Assembly: GCA_964247295.1 (NCBI GenBank)
Contig: CAXTTV010000069.1
Span: 1 to 22,350 of the forward strand
Source: CAXTTV01 sp964247295
Lineage (GTDB): Bacteria; Chloroflexota; Ktedonobacteria; Ktedonobacterales; Ktedonobacteraceae
Length of the DNA stretch: 22,350 nucleotides
Direction of reading: 5' to 3'
A program made the position numbers and the translations under genes. This document shows positions 1-5,779 of this stretch, piece after piece (positions within the stretch are counted from its first letter, which is position 1; each line of letters starts with the position of its first letter). Under the pieces are notes generated by a model. The model had not been told where the DNA came from, made no database searches, and saw nothing but the letters and a program-made list of their open reading frames with translations.

Positions 1-1
1 G

Positions 2-550
2 GTCAAATTGCATCTGAACAATAGCGATCTTCATGGCGATTATAGTGGGCGCATTCAGACCAGCGATCAACAATTCCCTTATCGCTACAAGATACATATC
101 AAGGGAGAGGGTCGCGAGAGCGCATTTACTGCCGACGGACATATTGAACTACAGGCTGAGGACGAAGGGAAACGGACGATCATTGCGTATCAAGGGACGC
201 TTAATATTCATAAATTGGACGATCACATCCCTATGCCCATCATTAAGGGCGCGCTGATGCTGTATATTCAGCAATTCTTTAATGGTCTCGCTGAGTATCT
301 ACGCAGTACATCGGCTTCCTTTGAACTAACTTCCAAGAGCAGCCAGAACGGCAAAATTATCTTCCTGCCGGAACAGGAAGGCGAGAAAAGATCCTTGCTG
401 ACGCGTCTGCTTCAACGTTTAGGGTTTCAAAAACAGAACACGGTCCAGCGGCAAGTGTGGGCCACGCGCACTCGAAGGATTGGCTTTGCCTCGGTGCTAC
501 TATTGCTGGTCTGGTTAGGAACTCGTCTGCCACGCCTCTTTAGCAAGTAA
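2..550 (+). CDS. CoxG-like SRPBCC domain protein with C-terminal membrane anchor (5' partial)
   Basis: The frame is open to the window edge, so the beginning of the protein is missing; the TTG at 8 is only the first possible start inside the window and is probably internal. The visible part matches the second half of the CoxG (carbon monoxide dehydrogenase subunit G) type of SRPBCC fold: a GDYSG strand, a Y-K-I-H-I-KGEG strand, F-TADGHIEL, a Y-x-G-T-L strand, then an amphipathic helix ending QQFFNGLAEYL. After the fold comes a basic linker and one hydrophobic segment (FASVLLLLVWLG) near the C-terminus followed by a few basic residues, which suggests a tail anchor in the membrane. CoxG relatives bind hydrophobic ligands or help recruit CO dehydrogenase to the membrane. 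No cox genes are visible here, so the specific role is unknown. Confidence 0.65.
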   Translation, partial: VKLHLNNSDLHGDYSGRIQTSDQQFPYRYKIHIKGEGRESAFTADGHIELQAEDEGKRTIIAYQGTLNIHKLDDHIPMPIIKGALMLYIQQFFNGLAEYLRSTSASFELTSKSSQNGKIIFLPEQEGEKRSLLTRLLQRLGFQKQNTVQRQVWATRTRRIGFASVLLLLVWLGTRLPRLFSK

Positions 551-557
551 TAGAAGA

Positions 558-583
558 GGCGGCAGTCAAGCTTGACTGCCGCC
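558..583. terminator. Perfect palindrome between convergent genes, probable bidirectional terminator
   Basis: Thirteen bases (GGCGGCAGTCAAG) are followed at once by their exact reverse complement, giving a 26-bp loopless palindrome eight bases after the CoxG-like stop and 19 bases beyond the RNase D-like stop. The U-tract is poor on both sides, slightly better on the minus strand (TCTTCTATT). The position between two converging genes supports termination in both directions. Confidence 0.6.
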
Positions 584-601
584 CCCATTCAATACAAATC
601 A

Positions 602-1783
602 TTATGGCTCCATCATGGCCCGTAGACGCGCCTTCCAATCGCTCGCATCATCAGTATCCTCTGTCTCCCCAACCGTCCAGCTCCGAGAACCATCATCCCG
701 ACGGGATGGGGTCGCCAGTTGGACATGAGACTCGTGATCACTCAGGTTACGCAATGCGGTCTGAGCTGCCTTACGCACATCCTGGACAGGATCATTCAGT
801 AGAGGCTGAATCTGCTCAAAGCTCTGCTTCGCATCCATCCGCCCCAGCGCTCGTAGTGTAGCGGAACGCTCATCTGAGGTGACCGCCTGGAGCAGCGGAA
901 GCATATCTGGAACCAGCTCAACGAGCGAGAGATCAGCAATCAACCTCAGAAGACGGCTTCTACGCATCGGTGAGACGAGTAGCTGAAGTGCCTGACGACA
1001 ATCCCGGCGGATCTGATCATCGCTTAACAATCCCTGCTGCTGGGCCTCAGCCATTGTTACTTCGGGAGAGGCCTGGGCTGTTCCTCGTAGAAACGGTTCA
1101 ATCCATTCGGCCACAGGATCGCCCTCCTCCTCCCAGTGCTCGTGCAAACGTAAAGCCCAGGAATAATGCTGCTCCAACCACGTATAGAGCGCTAGCGTCA
1201 TCTCGGCATCGCGTGCGGCATAGGCGACCATCGCGGGGGGCAGGGGCCGCCGGGTCCAATCGGTTCGCTGCAAACTTTTGTCCAGACGAATATTTAGAGC
1301 CCTTTGCAACATCACTGCCAGAGAAGACTCGTGTTGCCCAAAAATCGAGCGGCTGGCAGCCTCCAGATCCATATAATGGGCCACCTGGAGACCACGCTCC
1401 GACATCACACGCAGGTCCGCACCCGCGCCATGAAGCAGAACACAATACTCGGGGTCCGCCATTAACGTAGCGAGAGGAGAAAGATCATTGAGGCGCAGCG
1501 CATCCACTACAAAACAATGGCCTTTCACCGCTAGCTGCACAAGAGCAAGGCGATGAGAAGGCCCACCCTGCTCACGAGTCCTTATCTGGGTAAATTCGGA
1601 ATCAACTGCTATAATCTGGGATTGCTGGAGAACATCGACCGCATAGAGCAACTGGTCCACGCGGTCCACCCATAATCGCTCACTCTTCTCGGGAGGAGGA
1701 TTGGGGGCCGGGCTTTCTCCAAGGTATCCGATTGGCAGCTTTTCATTCTCAACTGCATATGGAGGTGGTACTCTATCGTTCAA
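602..1783 (-). CDS. RNase D-like DEDDy 3'-5' exonuclease with C-terminal HEAT-type repeats
   Basis: 393 aa. The DEDDy exonuclease fold covers roughly residues 40-207. D61 and E63 (AVDSEFTQ, motif I), D123 (HGAGADL, motif II) and Y188/D192 (YAARDAEM, motif III) are all present, so it should be an active metal-dependent 3'-5' exoribonuclease of the RNase D/WRN-exo type. The usual HRDC RNA-binding domain of RNase D is not recognisable. Instead residues about 265-347 form helical pairs (LLPLLQAVTSDERSATLRAL and QIQPLLNDPVQDVRKAAQTA) like HEAT/PBS-lyase repeats. The first 38 residues are proline-rich and probably disordered. The start is TTG with a weak ribosome site; a stop codon lies four codons upstream in frame and there is no in-frame ATG before the exonuclease domain. 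Substrate is unknown; tRNA or structured-RNA 3' trimming is inferred from the family. Confidence 0.85.
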   Translation of the reverse strand: MNDRVPPPYAVENEKLPIGYLGESPAPNPPPEKSERLWVDRVDQLLYAVDVLQQSQIIAVDSEFTQIRTREQGGPSHRLALVQLAVKGHCFVVDALRLNDLSPLATLMADPEYCVLLHGAGADLRVMSERGLQVAHYMDLEAASRSIFGQHESSLAVMLQRALNIRLDKSLQRTDWTRRPLPPAMVAYAARDAEMTLALYTWLEQHYSWALRLHEHWEEEGDPVAEWIEPFLRGTAQASPEVTMAEAQQQGLLSDDQIRRDCRQALQLLVSPMRRSRLLRLIADLSLVELVPDMLPLLQAVTSDERSATLRALGRMDAKQSFEQIQPLLNDPVQDVRKAAQTALRNLSDHESHVQLATPSRRDDGSRSWTVGETEDTDDASDWKARLRAMMEP

Positions 1784-1937
1784 ATTGACTCGCTATTCTA
1801 CATCAACCGTGAAAAATTACACGACATTTGAATGCTACCACTATAGCAGATTTTTCTCCAAACGTATAGCCGTAGGCAAGCGAGTCTGTTGGGAAAGTCA
1901 GGAAGGGTCTTCTCACACGGTGCCATCGTCCGTAGAT

Positions 1938-1956
1938 CGGGTCGCGTGCGGACCCG
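1938..1956. repeat. Left subterminal hairpin of the MITE-like element
   Basis: CGGGTC, seven-base loop GCGTGCG, GACCCG. The same stem with a related loop recurs in inverse orientation at 2081-2099, and an identical copy lies in the partial element at the right end of the window. Confidence 0.65.
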
Positions 1957-2080
1957 TGCCCAGGGGAGCCATGACGGGTGCCACGAAGAGGAAACGGTGG
2001 GCCATCTCGTCGCGCCGCTGGGCTGCGGGTCCCAGACGTTTCCGCTTCGTGCGAAGGTGCGTGCGTACACTCCGTCTCCA

Positions 2081-2099
2081 CGGGTCCACACGTGACCCG
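2081..2099. repeat. Right subterminal hairpin of the MITE-like element
   Basis: CGGGTC, loop CACACGT, GACCCG. Read on the minus strand it is CGGGTC-ACGTGTG-GACCCG, differing from the left hairpin only at two loop positions. This pairing of the two arms is what shows the inverted symmetry reaches well beyond the tips. Confidence 0.65.
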
Positions 2100-2201
2100 A
2101 CCTCCCCCATTCGACTCTCTCCCTGCACAGGCACACCTTCTTCTTGTCCCAACAGAGTCGCAAGCGTCCCTCCGGGAGATGAGAATGGTGGAATGAAGAT
2201 G

Positions 2202-2215
2202 CGCCCCTCGGGGCG
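2202..2215. repeat. Short GC-rich hairpin
   Basis: CGCCCC, TC, GGGGCG, lying between the MITE-like element and the terminator of the carbonic anhydrase gene. No function can be assigned; a weak secondary terminator or element debris are both possible. Confidence 0.35.
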
Positions 2216-2231
2216 AGATGGTGTACCAGTC

Positions 2232-2295
2232 GTAGGAAAGCGCGTTCACGTGCGCCAGGAAAACCCATCAAGACACATGTGAACGTGCTTTCTAC
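2232..2295 (-). terminator. Long imperfect palindrome overlapping the carbonic anhydrase stop codon
   Basis: The arm 2232-2252 (begins GTAGGAAAGCGCGTTCAC) pairs with 2274-2295 (ends GAACGTGCTTTCTAC), with one extra base and a few mismatches around a 21-base loop. The TAG stop of the minus-strand carbonic anhydrase (2292-2294) sits in the outer arm. The same palindrome family occurs at 5724-5777. The U-tract is weak, so termination is inferred from position and stem length. Confidence 0.55.
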
Positions 2296-2879
2296 CCAAG
2301 GGCGGCTTCATAGGGCTTGTCGACCAGTTCCAGGCGACCATCCTCAATATGAATAATCAGACCGTAGACAGGAATAGTGTGAGGTAGATAGGGATGGTGA
2401 CGGATAAAAGAGACAACCTGATGAACATTGATGTGCAGATCATCAAAGGCCCCGATCCAACGCGCCAGCCCTGTAGTATCTATAAGCCCCTCATGCTGAA
2501 TAATTGCGTCAGGATCAACTCCATGCGCGCGTATCGAGCCTGCCAGTTTCTCAGCATTCACATTATTCAAACCACAGCCAGTATGCCCAATCACAAAGAT
2601 TTTATCGACACCCAGAAGATAGATGCTCCCGGCCAGAGAGCGGATCAGGTCATTTGTTCCTTTCTCGCGATCGGTTGTCGAGACGGTCGCACCCGCCGTT
2701 CGTAGTTCCACTACATCCCCTCGATGAATACCTAACGCTGGCTCTAACATCTCTACCAGACGACAATCCATGCAGGTAACGATCGCGGTATGTTTTTGAG
2801 GAAGGTGCCCAATCGCTGAAAACTCTTTTCGCTGCAAAAACTGCTGATTATTCTTCAAAATATCTTCCAGCATTCCCAT
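2292..2879 (-). CDS. Beta-class carbonic anhydrase
   Basis: Up to 195 aa. It interconverts CO2 and bicarbonate using zinc, in the cytoplasm. Zinc ligands C36 (TCMDCR), H99 and C102 (GHTGCG) are present, as is the D38/R40 pair that opens the active site in beta enzymes. RTAGATV follows the first motif as in mycobacterial Rv1284-type proteins. AGGAGGA (2881-2887) is a very strong ribosome site, but it is only one base from the first ATG and about seven bases from the second ATG at 2871-2873. The second ATG (two residues shorter) is therefore the more likely start. The gene has its own likely promoter at 2931-2960 and is divergent from the SGNH hydrolase gene. No transporter or carboxylase lies next to it, so a general bicarbonate-supply role is inferred. 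Confidence 0.93.
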   Translation of the reverse strand: MGMLEDILKNNQQFLQRKEFSAIGHLPQKHTAIVTCMDCRLVEMLEPALGIHRGDVVELRTAGATVSTTDREKGTNDLIRSLAGSIYLLGVDKIFVIGHTGCGLNNVNAEKLAGSIRAHGVDPDAIIQHEGLIDTTGLARWIGAFDDLHINVHQVVSFIRHHPYLPHTIPVYGLIIHIEDGRLELVDKPYEAALG

Positions 2880-2930
2880 TTCCTCCTGAGAATTGAAATA
2901 TTCTTTGTTATCACATCACAGTGTCGATTG

Positions 2931-2960
2931 AATATAGCATATGGCTACTATAGAATTCAA
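2931..2960 (-). promoter_or_regulatory. Predicted sigma70-type promoter of the carbonic anhydrase gene
   Basis: On the minus strand TTGAAT (2955-2960), an 18-base spacer and TATATT (2931-2936), placing the transcript start about 45 bases upstream of the coding start. Confidence 0.45.
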
Positions 2961-3060
2961 CAAACAATTTTTGATTCGCACCGCATCGTGAGGGCGTTTG
3001 TGATAAAATAGGGGTAATCTTTAATCTCAGCGCAGACTTATTCTTTTCAGAAAGCAATCT

Positions 3061-3789
3061 ATGAGCAATTCTAGAAAATTCCGCTATCAAAAGATGACGT
3101 TGTTAACTTTACCTCTCTGTCTGCTGATACTCCTGACTTCCTGCGGCGGCTCACCTGAAACACAGAGCACCTCGCTAACTATACACCAGACTCCCCTTCC
3201 CAAAGGTCCGATTACATATATCGCTCTCGGGGCTTCGGATGCGGTTGGAGTCGGTAGCAAGGAACCGGGATCACAGGGATATGTGCCGCTACTCGCTCAG
3301 AAGCTTCCAAAGGGCTCGCATGTAGTAAATCTAGGGATCAGCGGTATCCATCTTAAGGGGGCAATCGATCAGGAGCTGCCGATCGCGACCACCTCTTCAC
3401 CTGACCTGGTGACGATCTGGCTGGTCGCCAACGATTTCATCGGAGGGGTCTCTTACGATAGCTATATGCACGATCTGGACAGGCTGTTAAGCGAGCTTAA
3501 ACGTTCAACCCACGCCAGAATTGTGATGGCGAACTTGCCTGACCTTACAAAACTTCCGCTTCTCTCCAATCAGAGTCAGGCGCGCAAAGCGCAGATTCAA
3601 CAGACGATTCAACGTTGGAACACAAGTATAGATCAGACCGCGAAAAAATATGATGTCACGGTGGTTGATCTCTATAGTCATAATAGCCAGATCACAGCCC
3701 ATCCAGAATATATCAGTGGGGATGGCTTCCATCCCAGTCCGGCGGGCTACGTTCAGCTTGCCAACTACTTTTGGGAGACGATCAAATAA
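3061..3789 (+). CDS. SGNH/GDSL-family hydrolase, lipoprotein
   Basis: 242 aa. The N-terminus is a lipoprotein signal: basic KFRYQK, a hydrophobic core, and lipobox LTSC with C28 as the lipidated residue, so the enzyme should be anchored outside the cytoplasmic membrane. The SGNH blocks follow in order: S59 in ALGASDAVG (block I), glycines in NLGISG at about 90-95 (block II), N124 in VANDF (block III), and D221/H224 in GDGFHP (block V). This complete catalytic set predicts an esterase, lipase or acyl-hydrolase of the TesA/Lip2-like type. The natural substrate cannot be told from sequence. The ATG follows only a weak AGAAAG ribosome site. It is a single-gene unit, divergent from the carbonic anhydrase gene and ended by the hairpin at 3792-3821. 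Confidence 0.88.
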   Translation: MSNSRKFRYQKMTLLTLPLCLLILLTSCGGSPETQSTSLTIHQTPLPKGPITYIALGASDAVGVGSKEPGSQGYVPLLAQKLPKGSHVVNLGISGIHLKGAIDQELPIATTSSPDLVTIWLVANDFIGGVSYDSYMHDLDRLLSELKRSTHARIVMANLPDLTKLPLLSNQSQARKAQIQQTIQRWNTSIDQTAKKYDVTVVDLYSHNSQITAHPEYISGDGFHPSPAGYVQLANYFWETIK

Positions 3790-3791
3790 CC

Positions 3792-3821
3792 GAAGCCAGG
3801 AAGCCTCAGCTTCCTGGCTTC
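3792..3821. terminator. Hairpin terminator between convergent genes
   Basis: GAAGCCAGGAAGC, loop CTCA, GCTTCCTGGCTTC: a perfect 13-bp stem two bases after the SGNH hydrolase stop and 15 bases beyond the PhoU stop. It is followed on the plus strand by TATTCTAG. Probably works in both directions. Confidence 0.75.
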
Positions 3822-3836
3822 TATTCTAGCTGAACC

Positions 3837-4622
3837 TTAGATGACGACGTTGGCCTCACCCTCTTCAATGAAGATCACTCGCTCACAAATATTGGTGCAG
3901 TGGTCAGCAACACGCTCTAGCTTGTGCGCGATCCATAAAAGATACGTCATCCGTTGAAGAATGAGTGCGTCCTTCTGCAAAGCGGGGATAGCACGAACGG
4001 CAGTCTGCATCGCCATAAGATCATGACGAACCAGATGATAGCGCACATCCACGACATCGTCCTCCTGCCAGATCTGTCTGGCCTTCTCGACGCTACGCTC
4101 TTTAAAAGCTTCCATGGTCCCCTGCAAAATCCTGCGTGCCTCGTAACCAAGGTCCAGCAAACCCTTTAAAATTGAGGACTCGGTGACTTCGTGCGCGGGA
4201 ATCTGTACCTTGGAGTTGCCATCCATCTCAGTCTCTGTAGCCGCCTCAGCATCGATCTTAAGATCCTGAGCCGGCTGCGAAGAGCGGAGCGGCGACATCC
4301 GCAACATAATCTGGGCGATACCGGCGGCCCCGTCTCCGGTCCGCTCCAGATCTCCCCCGATTGCTAGAGCGGCGGTAAGATAACGGAGATCACGGCTACC
4401 CAGTGGCTGTTGCATCGTTAATAAGCGAATCGTATGCTCTTCGATCGCGACCCGCAGTCCATCAATTAAAGTATCTGACTCAATAACCATGCCGGCTTTT
4501 GCCTGATCACTGGTCTCAAGAGCGTCGAGGGCCCGCTCTAACGCATGATCAACAAGCGAGCCAAGCTCCATAATCTGAAAGTCCAGCTTCTGTAGCTCCT
4601 GGTCTAAATAAGTCCTGGTCAT
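3837..4622 (-). CDS. phoU: PhoU-like phosphate signalling protein
   Basis: 261 aa from the preferred ATG at 4620-4622. Upstream codons to 4682 are open, but GGAGG ten bases before this ATG and the typical opening MTRTYLDQEL favour the shorter form. It shows the two three-helix bundles of PhoU: the first with SRDLRYLTAALAIGGDLERTGD, the second with LLWIAHKLERVADHCTNICE; both carry the E-R-x-x-D metal-binding signature. PhoU proteins restrain Pst phosphate uptake and the PhoR/PhoB response. A hydrophilic acidic insertion of roughly 40 residues (around RSSQPAQDLKIDAEAATETE) separates the bundles, longer than the usual linker. No pst or phoBR gene is in view. A promoter is predicted at 4724-4752. 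Confidence 0.87.
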   Translation of the reverse strand: MTRTYLDQELQKLDFQIMELGSLVDHALERALDALETSDQAKAGMVIESDTLIDGLRVAIEEHTIRLLTMQQPLGSRDLRYLTAALAIGGDLERTGDGAAGIAQIMLRMSPLRSSQPAQDLKIDAEAATETEMDGNSKVQIPAHEVTESSILKGLLDLGYEARRILQGTMEAFKERSVEKARQIWQEDDVVDVRYHLVRHDLMAMQTAVRAIPALQKDALILQRMTYLLWIAHKLERVADHCTNICERVIFIEEGEANVVI

Positions 4623-4723
4623 AAGGAAATATCCTCCATTTTCGGTTTGTACCCAAGGGGAAAGATAGATATGATTAAGCATTGAAACCGCATCATCATT
4701 GCTGATTCAAATGTAACACATTC

Positions 4724-4752
4724 ATCTTAGAAAAGATAGGTCTATCTGTAAA
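4724..4752 (-). promoter_or_regulatory. Predicted promoter of phoU
   Basis: On the minus strand TTTACA (4747-4752), a 17-base spacer and TAAGAT (4724-4729). The spacer holds a small inverted repeat, GATAG-GT-CTATC (4735-4746), that could be an operator. It is not a recognisable Pho box. Confidence 0.45.
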
Positions 4753-4795
4753 TACTTCTTCTATTCTCTAGGGATTGGTCTATAATTAGTATATA

Positions 4796-4825
4796 TTGAC
4801 AATGAATATTTATAAATGTTACACT
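4796..4825 (+). promoter_or_regulatory. Predicted promoter of the PIG-L deacetylase gene
   Basis: A consensus TTGACA at 4796-4801, an 18-base AT-rich spacer and TACACT at 4820-4825 preceded by an extended TGT. It lies about 40 bases upstream of the coding start. Confidence 0.6.
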
Positions 4826-4866
4826 TTTTAGTAAAGTATGCATAGATAGAGGAGACTATAAAACGT

Positions 4867-5709
4867 ATGAATACGAAACGTATGATGGGCATCTTCGCCC
4901 ACCCGGATGACGAAGGGACAATGGCCGGCGCGATCTTGAAGTATAAAGCCGAGGGGGCTGACGTTGGAATGATTTGCGCTACGCGCGGCGAGGTAGGAGA
5001 GATCGCTGATCCCTCTCTTGCGACGCCTGAAAATCTCGGTCAGGTTCGTGAGGGGGAGCTACGCAATGCCCTAAAGATGCTGGGCATCCCCGATAGCCAG
5101 ATCTGGTTCCTGGACTACCGGGACTCAGGTATGGTGGGGACAGCGGACAATGAGAACCCCCGCGCTTTCCGGAACGCGGATGCCAATGAGGTGATCGGTA
5201 AACTGGTAAAGACGCTTCGCGAGTTCAAGCCTCAAGTGGTGGTCACCTTCGATAAAACCGGCGGGTATGGGCATCCCGATCATATTACGATTCACCATTA
5301 CGCGACCGAAGCCTTTAAGGCGGCGGGCGATCCCACTAAATATCCTGAAGCAGGAGAGCCCTTTGCTCCCTCCAAGCTCTATTACACGGCCTTTCCACGT
5401 AGCTTTTTTAAGAAGATCGCTGAATGGATGAACACCCACAATCCAAACAGTATGCTACGGAGCGCCGATCAAGACACATTGGGGACGCCAGATGAGAATA
5501 TCAGCGTCACGCTCAATGTGGAGCAGTGGATTCCGACGAAAACGCGTTCGTGGGCTGAGCACAAAACGCAGAAAGGGACAACCGCGCCGATGGAAGCGAT
5601 GCCGGAGGATCTACGTCGACAATGGAATGGCAACGAGACCTTTGAGTTAGGAGCGTCGCGAGTCGGCCCCGATAAACCGGGCGAGAATGATCTTTTCGCC
5701 GGTGTGTAA
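4867..5709 (+). CDS. PIG-L/LmbE-family zinc-dependent N-deacetylase (MshB/Mca-like)
   Basis: 280 aa. Family members remove an acetyl group from N-acetylglucosaminyl compounds, or cleave mycothiol S-conjugates. Zinc-site motifs are clear: AHPDDE (H12, D15) near the N-terminus and GHPDH (H139) after the VVTFDKTGGYG strand. TRGEVGEI is the other family hallmark. EHKTQ (H232, Q235) near the C-terminus matches the H-x-x-Q region conserved in MshB and Mca. Length also fits those enzymes better than the shorter BshB proteins. Start ATG lies 12 bases after GGAG, so the site is slightly distant; internal ATGs at codons 6 and 7 are possible. It is a lone gene between its own promoter and the palindrome at 5724-5777. 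A low-molecular-weight thiol or detoxification role is inferred, not shown. Confidence 0.9.
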   Translation: MNTKRMMGIFAHPDDEGTMAGAILKYKAEGADVGMICATRGEVGEIADPSLATPENLGQVREGELRNALKMLGIPDSQIWFLDYRDSGMVGTADNENPRAFRNADANEVIGKLVKTLREFKPQVVVTFDKTGGYGHPDHITIHHYATEAFKAAGDPTKYPEAGEPFAPSKLYYTAFPRSFFKKIAEWMNTHNPNSMLRSADQDTLGTPDENISVTLNVEQWIPTKTRSWAEHKTQKGTTAPMEAMPEDLRRQWNGNETFELGASRVGPDKPGENDLFAGV

Positions 5710-5723
5710 TCTATGATGCCATT

Positions 5724-5777
5724 GTAGGAAAGCCCGTTCAGGTGCTTTCCTACACGCACCTGAACGGGCTTTCCTAC
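5724..5777. terminator. Perfect 21-bp inverted repeat between convergent genes
   Basis: Arm 5724-5744 (GTAGGAAAGCCCGTTCAGGT...) is exactly reverse-complemented by 5757-5777 around a 12-base loop. The loop side also carries GCTTTCCTAC (5743-5752), which can pair with GTAGGAAAGC (5724-5733), so a shorter alternative hairpin is possible. It lies 14 bases after the deacetylase stop and two bases beyond the MurJ stop. Related to the palindrome at 2232-2295. Confidence 0.7.
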
Positions 5778-5779
5778 GA

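Larger units (their letters stand above)
1872..2166. mobile_element. MITE-like element with imperfect terminal inverted repeats, no coding capacity
   Basis: The left end (1876-1895, GGCAAGCGAGTCTGTTGGGA) is mirrored by the reverse complement of 2146-2165 (CGCTTGCGACTCTGTTGGGA), matching at 16 of 20 positions. Inside the ends, the stem-loop at 1938-1956 is mirrored by that at 2081-2099. The first 86 bases recur at 22265-22350 with six substitutions and no indel, showing a dispersed family. Open frames across it are GC-driven and overlap on both strands, with no protein resemblance. No target-site duplication could be recognised, so the exact outer borders are uncertain. A non-autonomous transposable element is the best reading; a repeated structured RNA is the alternative. 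Confidence 0.6.

Noticed and set aside
1938..2166. Possible group II intron fragment (GTGCG strings)
   Set aside because: No domain V-like hairpin or reverse transcriptase remnant was found; the terminal inverted repeats explain it better.
1798..2282. Several overlapping open frames of 60-190 codons on both strands
   Set aside because: They lie across the inverted-repeat element, have GC-rich unlikely composition (many R, C, S, P), no ribosome sites and no family resemblance.
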